From NCBI GenBank assembly GCA_938036875.1, contig CALHVX010000017.1, positions 62,001 through 126,000 on the forward strand: 64,000 nt of DNA, in the 5' to 3' direction. The stretch comes from an uncultured Pseudomonadales bacterium (GTDB taxonomy: Bacteria > Pseudomonadota > Gammaproteobacteria > Pseudomonadales > Azotimanducaceae). The position numbers and the translations under genes are program-made. This document shows positions 16,698 to 25,552 of this stretch, piece by piece; the first letter of the stretch is position 1; every line of letters starts with the position of its first letter. Below the pieces are notes generated by a model that saw only the letters and a list, made by a program, of their open reading frames with translations, made no database searches and had not been told where the DNA came from.

Positions 16698-17676
16698 CCA
16701 AAGCTCTCCTTAGCACCGCCGGATAGCCCGGTTGTATCTCCATCCGTGGCGCCAAGCCTTGCTCCAACAAGCGCTTGTGTAACGCAGGCAATCGGTAGCA
16801 GGGCGCATTGACCAGCAAGTGGTGCTCCAAGTGATAGTTAACAAAATAAGGTGCAATAAACACACGCTCTAGAAAATTGGCATAGGTAGTACGGGTATTG
16901 CGGAGCCGATCGTTGTTGTCCGGTACCGCTGCATGCTCACCAATGTTGCGCAAGCGGGTGACAAAACGATTCCAAGTAAGCGCGGGCACCCACCACAACA
17001 AGAAGTACAAATACCACTTGCCGGAAGCCACAAAGCCCGCCAGAAACACTAGGTTGATCAAAAAGTTAGGGCCCATGCGCCGCAGGCCATTGGCAAAACC
17101 CGGCGCAAAGGCTTCACGGATGCCGGCGCCATACTGCTTGAACCCAGTTTGACCGGTTAGATCACGCCATACCTTACGTCGAAAGCTAGAGCGGCTGATG
17201 GGAAAGGGCTTCGACAACGCCAGATCTGGATCATCCTCTTGCTGCGTATAGCGGTGATGCTTCATGTGATATTTGCGATAGCCATAAACGCTACCACCCA
17301 ACTGAGAACGGCTAAGCAGCCATTCGCTCACCCAATCGTTGACCTTTTTACTGTTGAACAAGGTGTAGTGGGCACCATCGTGAGACAACACAAAGAGTCC
17401 CAACTGGCGGGTCCCAATGACGCCAATAGCCAACAAGATAGTCAGCGGGTTGGTCCAGTACCAAACCACAGCCCAGGTGGCAAAAATAACTAGCCAACAA
17501 TGGGTCACCAGCCAAGCACCGCGCCAGTCCGACACCCGGCGGAACTCAGCTATCTCCTCTTCGCTCAATAGGTCACGCGGCGTCTGAATGGACGCCGCCA
17601 CCTCCGCTTCAGCATCACCAGGCGAGCCAGGCTCACCGGCATAACCTAGATGTTGGGTATCAATTGGATCTGCCAT
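16690..17676 (-). CDS. Membrane fatty-acid desaturase
   Basis: A 328-residue integral-membrane di-iron desaturase. All three His boxes are present: HDGAHY (about residue 100), KYHMKHHRYTQ (about 134-144) and YHLEHHLL near residue 284. Hydrophobic hairpins (FATWAVVWYWTNPLTILLAIGVIG and LINLVFLAGFVASGKWYLYFLLWW regions) flank the boxes. It would introduce a double bond into, or hydroxylate, a lipid or acyl chain; regiospecificity cannot be predicted. The ATG at 17676 is preferred over the TTG one codon earlier. The 3' end overlaps the PPOX-like gene. Confidence 0.9.
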   Translation of the reverse strand: MADPIDTQHLGYAGEPGSPGDAEAEVAASIQTPRDLLSEEEIAEFRRVSDWRGAWLVTHCWLVIFATWAVVWYWTNPLTILLAIGVIGTRQLGLFVLSHDGAHYTLFNSKKVNDWVSEWLLSRSQLGGSVYGYRKYHMKHHRYTQQEDDPDLALSKPFPISRSSFRRKVWRDLTGQTGFKQYGAGIREAFAPGFANGLRRMGPNFLINLVFLAGFVASGKWYLYFLLWWVPALTWNRFVTRLRNIGEHAAVPDNNDRLRNTRTTYANFLERVFIAPYFVNYHLEHHLLVNAPCYRLPALHKRLLEQGLAPRMEIQPGYPAVLRRALVA

Positions 17677-17918
17677 CAATGCGTTCTCAATAGGGTCTGG
17701 ACCGAGAACGGCCAGTTTATCACGGGCCGATCCAAGCTAATACGCGCGACAAAGGCCGCAAGTGACGCTTCATCCCACGCAACCAACCTTTTTATATTAT
17801 ATATTTCAATAACTTACCCACCTTGCGCCGGTTGGGATAGCCCTCCCTTTTGCTGCCTAGAGGCGCCAATTTCACCCGGGCACACAAATCAGCACCAAAC
17901 CGAGCTCTTCAAAACGGC

Positions 17919-17924
17919 TATAAT
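17919..17924 (+). promoter_or_regulatory. Possible -10 box upstream of MBL hydrolase
   Basis: A perfect TATAAT lies 28 bp before the ATG at 17953. It overlaps an alternative in-frame ATG at 17923; if it is a real -10 box, translation must begin at 17953. No clear -35 was found. Confidence 0.35.
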
Positions 17925-17952
17925 GGCCGATTGCCCGCTACCGTTGCTGCCC

Positions 17953-19068
17953 ATGAGTGCACCTGAACTAGCCCTAGAATACCCTCACAGCGAACACCCC
18001 GCTGTCACTACCACTGTCGAGTTGGCGCCAGGCGTACGCTGGCTGACTATGCCCATGGGCGGCTCTTTAACCCACATCAATTTATATTTGCTGGAAGACC
18101 ATCAGGGTTGGTGGGTGGTAGACACCGGCCTAAGCGATACCGCCACCAAAGATTATTGGCACGACCTTTGGGCCAAGGAGCTCGGCGGCAAGCCCGTGGT
18201 TGGGGTGATTTGTACCCACATGCATCCAGACCATATCGGTCAATCAAAAATGATCACCGATGAATTCAAATGCCCGCTCTACATGACGCGCGCTGAGTAC
18301 TATCAAGCACGCAGTTTTTCAGGTAGCGGACCGTCACATCACAGCAGTTGGCAAGGACGCATCTTCTACGAACAGGCGGGCATGCCGGGTGACTACTTAG
18401 AGCAACTGCAAAAGATGTGGAGCCAACGTTCCAGCAGCGGCATGTCCATGCCAGAAATGCCCACCGGCTATAACCGCTTGGTTCACGGACAAGAGTTGAG
18501 CATTGGTCACCACAAGTGGCAGATTGTTGAAGGCTCCGGTCACTCACCGGAACACGCTTGCCTGTACTGCCCAGAGCTAAAGATCTTTATCTCTGGCGAT
18601 CAAATTTTGCCCATCATCACCAGCAACGTTAGCGTGCATCCAACAGAACCAGAAGCCAACCCACTCAAAGATTGGATGGACTCTCACGACCGCTTGTTGA
18701 GTTTACCGGACGACCTCTTTGTCTTGCCCGCACACAATTTGCCCTTTAAAGGCATACGTACACGCTTACGCGAGTTAATCGATCATCACGAAGACCGCAT
18801 GCTGGCACTAGAAGAACATTGTGTTGAGCCATCGGTCGCCAAAGATTTGCTGCCGGTACTGTTTAACCGAGAGCTGGATCCACGGCAAATGATGATGGCA
18901 TTGGGTGAAGCCATTGCACACGCGCACCTGCTAGTGCATCGCAACCGCCTATCTCGTACCTTAGGGGAAGACGGCTGCTACTACTACCGCTCCATTGATC
19001 CCACGCTTGAGCGTCGCGCGCATCCTGACTCGCACAACAAGCCAAACGATCAACCCATTATGGTCTAA
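17953..19068 (+). CDS. Metallo-beta-lactamase-fold hydrolase
   Basis: A 371-residue MBL-fold enzyme (start MSAPELALEY). Metal ligands are seen in THMHPDHIG (HxHxDH), SGHSPEHACLY (third His) and the Asp of ISGDQILP, with a further His in LPAHNLPFKG. The extended C-terminal helical region resembles the RNase Z/glyoxalase-II-like hydrolases that end in a winged-helix-like domain. The substrate (thioester, lactone or other) is unknown. The open frame extends upstream to 17650, but that part has no coding character and overlaps the desaturase, so a start at 17953 (or 17923) is chosen. A 93-residue membrane protein gene follows at 19101. Confidence 0.85.
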   Translation: MSAPELALEYPHSEHPAVTTTVELAPGVRWLTMPMGGSLTHINLYLLEDHQGWWVVDTGLSDTATKDYWHDLWAKELGGKPVVGVICTHMHPDHIGQSKMITDEFKCPLYMTRAEYYQARSFSGSGPSHHSSWQGRIFYEQAGMPGDYLEQLQKMWSQRSSSGMSMPEMPTGYNRLVHGQELSIGHHKWQIVEGSGHSPEHACLYCPELKIFISGDQILPIITSNVSVHPTEPEANPLKDWMDSHDRLLSLPDDLFVLPAHNLPFKGIRTRLRELIDHHEDRMLALEEHCVEPSVAKDLLPVLFNRELDPRQMMMALGEAIAHAHLLVHRNRLSRTLGEDGCYYYRSIDPTLERRAHPDSHNKPNDQPIMV

Positions 19069-19100
19069 CCGATCATCACGCCGAAGCTTGAGCCACGCTA

Positions 19101-19382
19101 ATGGCCGGTAACAAAGATCTGCGAACCAAAATTCGGCGCCTCATGCACCGCATGCTGGTTTGGGGACGAGACAAAGTACCAATGGGGATTCGAACCCTAG
19201 TGGGTCTACTACTTTGTGTAGGCGGTGTCTTCGGGTTCTTGCCAATCCTCGGATTTTGGATGCTCCCACTCGGACTGGCCTTCATCGCCTTGGACGTACC
19301 GCCATTGCGCAGCCGCATAGACCGCTGGATACTCAAATTAGAAACACCGCTGGAAGAAGAACCTAAAAACGGCTCAGATTGA
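19101..19382 (+). CDS. Small two-helix membrane protein (PGPGW-like)
   Basis: A 93-residue protein with a basic N-terminus, two closely spaced hydrophobic segments (TLVGLLLCVGGVFGFLPIL and FWMLPLGLAFIALDVPPLR) and a charged tail. The turn between the helices recalls small proteobacterial 'PGPGW' transmembrane proteins of unknown function. It follows the MBL gene by 32 bp on the same strand and converges with a second MBL gene, whose stop is 2 bp away. Confidence 0.6.
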   Translation: MAGNKDLRTKIRRLMHRMLVWGRDKVPMGIRTLVGLLLCVGGVFGFLPILGFWMLPLGLAFIALDVPPLRSRIDRWILKLETPLEEEPKNGSD

Positions 19383-19384
19383 GT

Positions 19385-20269
19385 CTAGCGATCGCCTACA
19401 TCTAACCAATAAGAGCCTTGTGCCAAGCGTTTGACGTGCCCAGCCGTTGGTGTCGCAAAGTGGGTCCCAATGATCAGGACGTTCGTGTCCACATATTTTT
19501 CCAGCAGCGTTTCTCGAGTTTGCTGGCCTTGCGCTTGATCACTATCGGCTGACGAGCACCAATCTGTGCATGTCATCTGGCATGGGTGATGAATGCAATC
19601 CCCCGTTATCAACGCCTCATTCGAACCCGATTGAATGTGTACGCTGACATGACCGGGTGTATGCCCGGGGGTTGGTTCAAGCCAAACCTCATCACAGACC
19701 TTGTGGTTTTCGCTGACCAAGTCCACTAGTCCAGCCTCTACCACCGGACGTACCGAATCGGCCAAGACCGAGCCGTACACCTTCTCATCTTCGTTCGCAT
19801 CCCAATGACGCCACTCTTTTTCTGCCAGCAGGTAACGCGCGTTCACAAAGGTTGGTACCCAATTGCCGTCCACCAACATGGTGTTCCAGCCAACATGATC
19901 AACATGCAGATGGGTACACATAACGGTATCAATGGACTCTCGAGGGTATCCGGCTTTTGCCAGATCCTCTAGAAAACTTGTTTGCAAATTGCTCCAACTG
20001 GGAATGTTGCGTTCTTTGTCGTTGCCAATACAAGTGTCAACAATGATGCGCCGGGCGCCGGTATCAATAACAAGCGCATGGATGCTCATAATCAGGTTGC
20101 CCTGCTCATCCATAAAATGGGGCTGCATCCAGCCATGCTCAAGACAGGCTTCCCGAGTAGCGGTGGGCAAAATAAACTTAGTCCCCCCCGCTATCTCCAT
20201 TTCGACGATGCGAGTGACTTTAACATCGCCAACCTGCCAAGTTTGGGTGGTTCCCGTGACTGCTAGCAT
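19385..20269 (-). CDS. Metallo-beta-lactamase-fold hydrolase (lactonase-like)
   Basis: A 294-residue MBL-fold enzyme with the complete di-metal site: THLHVDHVGW (HxHxDH), TPGHTPGHVS, TGDCIHHP (bridging Asp) and GTHFATPTAGHV (last His). The order and the 'VDTCIGNDKERNIPSWSNLQ' lead-in match bacterial lactonase/hydrolase proteins related to N-acyl-homoserine lactonases, but no specific activity is claimed. Three Cys lie close together after the Asp motif (CQMTCTDWC). It is unrelated in detail to the MBL enzyme at 17953. It is divergent from the acyl-CoA synthetase at 20449. Confidence 0.87.
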   Translation of the reverse strand: MLAVTGTTQTWQVGDVKVTRIVEMEIAGGTKFILPTATREACLEHGWMQPHFMDEQGNLIMSIHALVIDTGARRIIVDTCIGNDKERNIPSWSNLQTSFLEDLAKAGYPRESIDTVMCTHLHVDHVGWNTMLVDGNWVPTFVNARYLLAEKEWRHWDANEDEKVYGSVLADSVRPVVEAGLVDLVSENHKVCDEVWLEPTPGHTPGHVSVHIQSGSNEALITGDCIHHPCQMTCTDWCSSADSDQAQGQQTRETLLEKYVDTNVLIIGTHFATPTAGHVKRLAQGSYWLDVGDR

Positions 20270-20448
20270 GATCTCTTCCCGATTCTAGGTTTCGCTCCAT
20301 GTTACTGCAGAACTCGCACAATTGGAGCAGCTTACGCTTGCCGTTACCCAAGCGCCTCGCTATGGTCAACCTAGCCATATTTCAGCTAGAACGACTGCAC
20401 CTAACCAGCTGGAATCTAGCACCAGAAATGATGAAGGAATGAGGAATA

Positions 20449-22260
20449 ATGGGGATACTCGATGTTGCCTCGGTACTTGCTGAAGTACCCATGCTGCTTA
20501 AACTCAAGCGGGGTATCAAACCTCGACCTCGCGATACGCTCGATTGTTTTGCGCGGCGGGTTGAGACCAACGCCACGCGTTTCTCGAATCGCGCCGCCAT
20601 TGCCTTTGAGGGCAACGAAGTCACCTGGCATGAGCTGAACTCCATGGCCAATCGCTTTGCTGGCTACCTAGCCGATCAAGGGGTGACCAAAGGCGACACC
20701 GTCAGCGTGCTCATGGAAAACCGCATTGAGTTTCTTGCCACCGTGATTGCGTTGAACAAACTGGGCGCCATCGGCGGTTTGATCAACAGCAACCTAACCG
20801 GCAAACCGCTCACCCACTGCATTACGGTTACCGAGTCCAAAAAATGTATCTTCGGTGCCGAGCTCACACAAAATCTAGCTGATGCCAAAGCCGACTTACC
20901 ACTGGCCGAAGGCCAGGACTACCTGTACTTAAGTGACGCCGCAAGCGATACCCCCTGCCCCAACTGGGCCACCGACCTAGGAACACAGAGTCGTAGCTTT
21001 GATTCAGGCAACCTAGAGCAAACCGACAGCGTTACCCTCGGCGACAATGCGTTATACATCTTCACCTCCGGCACAACGGGTTTACCTAAAGCGGCAGTGC
21101 TCTCCAACGCACGTTTTTTAACCACCGCCACCTTGGTGCACCAAGCGGGTTTACGCTGCACCGAACAAGACTGCATCTACATCTGCTTACCTCTGTATCA
21201 CGGCACCGGGCTTATTATCGGTGTTGGCGCGGCGCTATCTTCCGGCGCCAAAATGTTCGTGCGGCGCAAATTTTCAGCCAGCAATTTTTTGCCCGAAGTA
21301 CGGGAGCAGGGTGCCACTTGTTTAATCTACATTGGCGAGTTGTGCCGCTACCTAACCAACTCTACTGCTGGTGCTGATGACCATGTAAACCCACTCAAAG
21401 CGATGATGGGTAACGGGTTACGACCAGACGTATGGATGGATTTTAAATCACGCTATGGCATTAAACGGGTCACCGAGTTTTATGGCGCCAGCGAAGGCAA
21501 CGCCTCCTTTTTGAATCTACTGAACAAAGATCAGACCATTGGCATGACCAGCAATAGTGTGGCATTGGTGAAATACGATGTAGACGCAGACGAAATTGTT
21601 AAGGATGCGCAGGGTCACTGCATTGCCGTTGAACCAGGCGAGCCTGGGTTACTCCTAGGTGAAATTACCGAAAATTCGGCATTCGAAGGGTACACCGACC
21701 CAGAGGCTACCGAGAAGAAGGTCATCCGCAATGCCTTCACCCAAGGTGACGCTTGGTTCAACTCAGGCGATCTTCTTAAAGTGATCGACGTGGGTTACAC
21801 CCTAGGCTACCCCCACTACCAGTTTGTTGACCGGGTGGGTGATACCTTTCGCTGGAAGTCTGAAAACGTCTCCACCAACGAGGTGGGCGAGATTATCAAC
21901 GCCCATGCGCAGGTTAAATTTTGCAACGTCTACGGCGTTGAAATTCCAGGTGCCGACGGTAAAGCCGGCATGGCGGCGATCACCTTGGCCGAAGATGTGG
22001 AGCAGCTCGACATCAGCAGCTTGGGTGCGCACATAACCGCAGAGTTACCCGCCTATGCCCGTCCAGTATTCTTACGAATTCAACCGGACATCGACGTTAC
22101 CGGCACGTTCAAGATGGTGAAAGGCGAGTTACGCAAAGAAGCCTATGATCTAAACCGGGTGAGCGATGTCATCTACGTAATGAAACCAGGCTCAACCGAC
22201 TACGAAGTTCTCACTACCGAGTTCGCTAACCAGTTAGCAAGTGGTCAAGGCGGTTATTAA
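20449..22260 (+). CDS. Very-long-chain/FATP-like acyl-CoA synthetase
   Basis: A 603-residue ANL-superfamily enzyme that activates a carboxylic acid to its CoA thioester through an acyl-AMP. The P-loop is FTSGTTGLPKAAVLSN. ATCLIYIGELCRYL, FYGASEGNASFLN and GDTFRWKSENVSTNEVG are characteristic of the FATP/very-long-chain (and steroid/bile acid) acyl-CoA synthetase branch, in contrast to FadD. Mycobacterial relatives (FadD6, FadD17) act on long-chain or sterol-derived acids. The ATG has GAGGAAT immediately upstream. It stands alone on its strand and ends 44 bp from the yegD stop. The substrate is inferred only at class level. Confidence 0.88.
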   Translation: MGILDVASVLAEVPMLLKLKRGIKPRPRDTLDCFARRVETNATRFSNRAAIAFEGNEVTWHELNSMANRFAGYLADQGVTKGDTVSVLMENRIEFLATVIALNKLGAIGGLINSNLTGKPLTHCITVTESKKCIFGAELTQNLADAKADLPLAEGQDYLYLSDAASDTPCPNWATDLGTQSRSFDSGNLEQTDSVTLGDNALYIFTSGTTGLPKAAVLSNARFLTTATLVHQAGLRCTEQDCIYICLPLYHGTGLIIGVGAALSSGAKMFVRRKFSASNFLPEVREQGATCLIYIGELCRYLTNSTAGADDHVNPLKAMMGNGLRPDVWMDFKSRYGIKRVTEFYGASEGNASFLNLLNKDQTIGMTSNSVALVKYDVDADEIVKDAQGHCIAVEPGEPGLLLGEITENSAFEGYTDPEATEKKVIRNAFTQGDAWFNSGDLLKVIDVGYTLGYPHYQFVDRVGDTFRWKSENVSTNEVGEIINAHAQVKFCNVYGVEIPGADGKAGMAAITLAEDVEQLDISSLGAHITAELPAYARPVFLRIQPDIDVTGTFKMVKGELRKEAYDLNRVSDVIYVMKPGSTDYEVLTTEFANQLASGQGGY

Positions 22261-22303
22261 ACAAGTGATGCTAGAGCCCTGGGATAATGCTAAACCGCGT
22301 CTT

Positions 22304-23596
22304 CTACTTACCATAGAGACGCTTCGCCCATAGCGTCAAACCTTCGGTTACGCTAGCAAAGTGATCGCTATCCAACTGGGGAATGCCGGCCAACTCTTGG
22401 CTTAAATGATCTCGTACAATAGCGGCCTTGGCCATGCCACCCGTGAGGTACACAACATCCGGTGGCGCCTCGCTTTGCGCTAGCACCTCGCGAATCAGCC
22501 CTTGCAGATGATCCAACAAACGTTCGCTAGCCATACCAAACTCAGTGCGCGAGGCCGGCAGGCGAAAGCCGGGCTCCACAAAATCAAGGTCAACCTCGGC
22601 ATTGGGATGCTCCGATAACGCAATTTTTGTCAGCTCAACCTGTCGTAGCAAGCGATAGGTACCACGACCAGCGCGCAGAGCCAGCAGGCGCTCAAGTTTT
22701 TCAGGGACAACACTTAAAGCAACCAACTCCTGAAGTCGTTCGCCGCAAGCCTTAGCATAAAACCGTTGTTGTGCATTCACGTCGTTGGTCGAAACGGCAT
22801 CCACCAAATAGTTATTCGCAACCAACCGGCCGTTTCTGAGTTCAGCACCGTAGCCTAGCGCCGGCATAACGGCTTGCAAGGCTAAGACTTGATCGTAGTC
22901 ATTACCGCCCAAGCGTTCTCCAGAGTGGCCCAAGACATCTTGCACGCGATCGGACTGCAACGCCTGCTTGGGTCCTACCCGAACAAAAGAGCAATCGGTT
23001 GTACCACCACCCACATCAACCACTAGTACCCGCTGCTCTGCTGACAGCTTTGATTCGTACTCAATCGCAGCGGCCATGGGTTCAAACAAGAAGTTCACCT
23101 CGGCAAATCCGGCTTCTGCTGCCGCTTCGGATAACATCTCTATGGCCTGGCTGTTTTCCGCATTACCACCAGCCGCCTGAAAATTCACCGGGCGGCCAAT
23201 CACCACTTGATCTATTTCGGCACCAAAAGCCGTTTGCGCGCGTTGCCGAACGTTGGCCATCATGGCCGCAACAATAGACACAAAACGCTGCTTAACTTCG
23301 GGCAACAAGCCCGGTGCACCGAGAAAACTCTTGGGGCTTTTTACGAAGTAACCTTGGGTTGGGTCAGCCAAATACGCAGCCAATGCTGCCTCACCAAAGC
23401 GCAAGTCTTGGAACGACTGGCTATCCATATCGAGTTGTTGCTGCGCATCGTGACGAAAATCTAAGTTCGCACGTGGCGCCCACAGCGTACTCGGGATTAG
23501 GCTCGCATCCCCTTCTAGGGGTGCTACTTGCAACCCTGAGTCATGGAAAACGGCTAACGAGCAATGTGAGGTCCCATAGTCAAAACCAGCAAACAC
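22304..23596 (-). CDS. yegD: Hsp70-family protein YegD
   Basis: This 430-residue protein has an actin-like ATPase fold without the DnaK substrate-binding domain. Matches to E. coli YegD are direct: MFAGFDYGTSHCSLAVF at the N-terminus, YFVKSPKSFLGAPGL, QVVIGRPVNFQ, RVLVVDVGGGTTDCSFV (phosphate 2), GHSGERLGGNDYDQ and VVYLTGGMAKAAIV. GTG 23596 is chosen because it gives the YegD start 'MFxGFDYG' and has AGGG upstream; the open frame runs 18 codons further but overlaps the leader. Its client is unknown. A strong terminator lies 57 bp upstream of the start on the same strand. Confidence 0.92.
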   Translation of the reverse strand: MFAGFDYGTSHCSLAVFHDSGLQVAPLEGDASLIPSTLWAPRANLDFRHDAQQQLDMDSQSFQDLRFGEAALAAYLADPTQGYFVKSPKSFLGAPGLLPEVKQRFVSIVAAMMANVRQRAQTAFGAEIDQVVIGRPVNFQAAGGNAENSQAIEMLSEAAAEAGFAEVNFLFEPMAAAIEYESKLSAEQRVLVVDVGGGTTDCSFVRVGPKQALQSDRVQDVLGHSGERLGGNDYDQVLALQAVMPALGYGAELRNGRLVANNYLVDAVSTNDVNAQQRFYAKACGERLQELVALSVVPEKLERLLALRAGRGTYRLLRQVELTKIALSEHPNAEVDLDFVEPGFRLPASRTEFGMASERLLDHLQGLIREVLAQSEAPPDVVYLTGGMAKAAIVRDHLSQELAGIPQLDSDHFASVTEGLTLWAKRLYGK

Positions 23597-23652
23597 AATC
23601 GGTACCCTGCAATTTAAGATGGGGGCCGCGCAAGCTACCACTACTGCCAAGC

Positions 23653-23686
23653 AAAAAAAACCTCACCCGCTCAAAAACGGGTGAGG
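23653..23686 (-). terminator. Intrinsic terminator in the leader of yegD
   Basis: A perfect 9-bp stem, CCTCACCCG/CGGGTGAGG, with an 8-nt loop. On the minus strand it is followed by eight T residues. It precedes yegD and follows no recognised minus-strand gene, because 23847-24602 is coded on the plus strand. It must stop antisense/leader transcripts or a small RNA. Confidence 0.8.
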
Positions 23687-23846
23687 CAATCGCAACGGCT
23701 TACAGGAGGGCATCGGGAAGTTGCCGTGGCGATAGGACAACAGGCCGGTTACCATCACAACCACAAACTACTGAAATGGGCCGGCGTGCTATCTGGTTTC
23801 ACTATGGCTTACTCGCACTGAACCCAAACTGAAGGGAAAATCGCGA

Positions 23847-24602
23847 TTGTTAGACGGATACAGTAAAGACGAATTTGGCATGCGCAGCAGCGAAGGCCAC
23901 GGCATTGTCCACGACGTATACACCCGGGGTAGCGGGCCCGTGGTCATGGTCATCCAAGAGCTACCCGGCATAGGCCCATCGACACTAGCGCTAGCAGACC
24001 GCCTGGTGGAGTCTGGTTTTACCGTTGTTATGCCGCATCTATTTGGGCCACTTGGCGAAATTTCTCTGGCCGGCAATATGGCCCGCGTGTTTTGCATGCG
24101 GCGTGAGTTCCGGTTGTTCGCAAAAAAATCTGGCGGCCCCATTGTTGAGTGGCTGCGCGCTTTATGCCAAGTGACTCGTGCCAAACATGACGTACCGGGT
24201 GTTGGAGTGATCGGCATGTGCCTGACCGGCAACTTTGCGATCTCATTGATGGCTGACAATGCGGTCTTAGCCGGGGTGGCGTCACAGCCGTCCATGCCTA
24301 TCGGGCGGTCACCGGAAGCGCTGCATATGAGTGATGCAGAGATTGCGGCGGCGCGAACCAAGCTCGACGCAGTAGGCCCAATGCTCGCTTATCGATTTGC
24401 CGGGGATAAGCTCTGCAAAGCAGAAAAATTTGAGAGCCTTAACGCAACCTTTAACGATGACAGAGAGCGTATCAAACTCACGACCATTGATGGTCCTGGG
24501 CACTCCGTGTTGACACTAGATTTTGTGGCGGGGGATGGTTCACCAACCCAGGCGGCGCTGGATGAAGTGATCGGCTATTTTGGGCAGCAACTCTCCGACT
24601 GA
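23847..24602 (+). CDS. Dienelactone hydrolase family protein
   Basis: A 251-residue alpha/beta hydrolase. The nucleophile elbow is GVIGMCLTGNFAI, with Cys in place of Ser as in true dienelactone hydrolases. The catalytic His lies in DGPGHSVLTLDF and an acid (Asp) in RFAGDKL or nearby. An early VIQELPGIGPSTLALADRL gives the oxyanion-side Glu seen in DLH. Dienelactone hydrolases open lactones in chlorocatechol-type pathways, but many relatives have other ester substrates, and no aromatic pathway genes are adjacent. The start is TTG 23847 with AAGGG upstream; ATG 23880 is an alternative. Confidence 0.82.
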   Translation: MLDGYSKDEFGMRSSEGHGIVHDVYTRGSGPVVMVIQELPGIGPSTLALADRLVESGFTVVMPHLFGPLGEISLAGNMARVFCMRREFRLFAKKSGGPIVEWLRALCQVTRAKHDVPGVGVIGMCLTGNFAISLMADNAVLAGVASQPSMPIGRSPEALHMSDAEIAAARTKLDAVGPMLAYRFAGDKLCKAEKFESLNATFNDDRERIKLTTIDGPGHSVLTLDFVAGDGSPTQAALDEVIGYFGQQLSD

Positions 24603-24612
24603 GAGCGTTCGG

Positions 24613-25275
24613 TTAAAGCGCCTCGATCGAGTTCAGGTGCTTATCAATTTTTGCGATGTACCGATTCGCTGCTTCGTGATGCTTGCTATAACGACCCACA
24701 TTGTAGGCTTTAAGCGCGCAGGTGTTGTCGCCGCAGATGTCGCGTAAGTGGGCCAAAACCTGGGCACCACAGTAGATGTTCTCTGCGGGATCCGATAGAT
24801 CGCTAGCCCCGCAAAAGCTGCCCCACATCTCGGGCCGCACTTGCGCCGGACCTAGGGCACCCACATGGCTGCGGACTTGCTTACGAAACGAGCTCTCGGT
24901 GAGCACCAGCGAGGCAATGAGCTCTGGCTCGAAATCGTGGCGCTCTGAAGCCTCCAAAATCCAACCTGAAAATTCCTGTGCTGTGGTTGCTCGAACCCCA
25001 AAGGCCCGAGTGACCTTGCTGGCAAACTGGTTTACCTCAACCCCCCAAGGGCGCTGATTCACTGGCTTGGCTGGTACGGCAAAAGCGAGCAGTTCATAGC
25101 GGTAGTCGGGGGTCACTAGATCTTGCAGAGCGGGACGAGCGAAGGCTAGTGTAACAACCGCTACCAAGCCCACCAAAACACCAAGAACAGGACGCGAAGG
25201 CCATACCCTACCTAAGATACTGGGTGCGCTGGATGCCGAGGCATCACTGTCGAGATTGTCTGGGGCAGTTATCAC
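24613..25275 (-). CDS. Membrane-anchored lytic transglycosylase (SLT domain)
   Basis: A 220-residue protein that cleaves peptidoglycan glycan strands in the periplasm. A short cytosolic N-terminus is followed by a TM helix (VLGVLVGLVAVVTLAFA, about residues 33-49) and a C-terminal SLT lysozyme-like domain (about 105-215). The catalytic Glu is in LIASLVLTESSFRKQ, followed by GALGPAQVRPEMWG (the usual 'GxxGlmQv.P'), SDPAENIYCGAQVL and ALKAYNVG (the 'aYNaG' motif). It starts at GTG 25275. The 277-bp gap upstream holds no gene. It is convergent with the dienelactone hydrolase gene (10 bp apart). Confidence 0.88.
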   Translation of the reverse strand: MITAPDNLDSDASASSAPSILGRVWPSRPVLGVLVGLVAVVTLAFARPALQDLVTPDYRYELLAFAVPAKPVNQRPWGVEVNQFASKVTRAFGVRATTAQEFSGWILEASERHDFEPELIASLVLTESSFRKQVRSHVGALGPAQVRPEMWGSFCGASDLSDPAENIYCGAQVLAHLRDICGDNTCALKAYNVGRYSKHHEAANRYIAKIDKHLNSIEAL

Positions 25276-25552
25276 GTTGCTCTCTAGCTACCTTCTCTCT
25301 AGCCACCAAAATCGTGGACTTAAGCATGGTCTAAGTTGGCAGTTGCCTGCTAACCCAGTTCTCTATTCTAGCGTTAGCCGAGCCAGGGATGAAGCACTGT
25401 CTGCCGCTATCCCTGATCTCTAACGCCGACGCATCTTCCGCTATCTCGACCCCAGCTTTGTAAGGAGTCGTAAGCCGCACACTAATCGTATGACATAGGT
25501 CACAGATTTGCCGCGCTTATGGTCATTAAGGCTGACAATCGAGCGTCAGGGC

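Noticed and set aside
17650-17952. Longer N-terminus for the MBL-fold hydrolase (frame open from 17650)
   Set aside because: The extra 100 residues have no domain character, overlap the desaturase 5' end and would include a putative -10 box.
20361-20438. 25-codon plus-strand frame ahead of the FATP-like ligase
   Set aside because: No ribosome site and not conserved-looking; it ends in the leader of the ligase gene.
25491-25504. TGACATAGGTCACA, with TAGGTCACA also near 46043-46051
   Set aside because: Only nine shared bases, 125-230 bp from gene starts, no matching second copy; likely chance.
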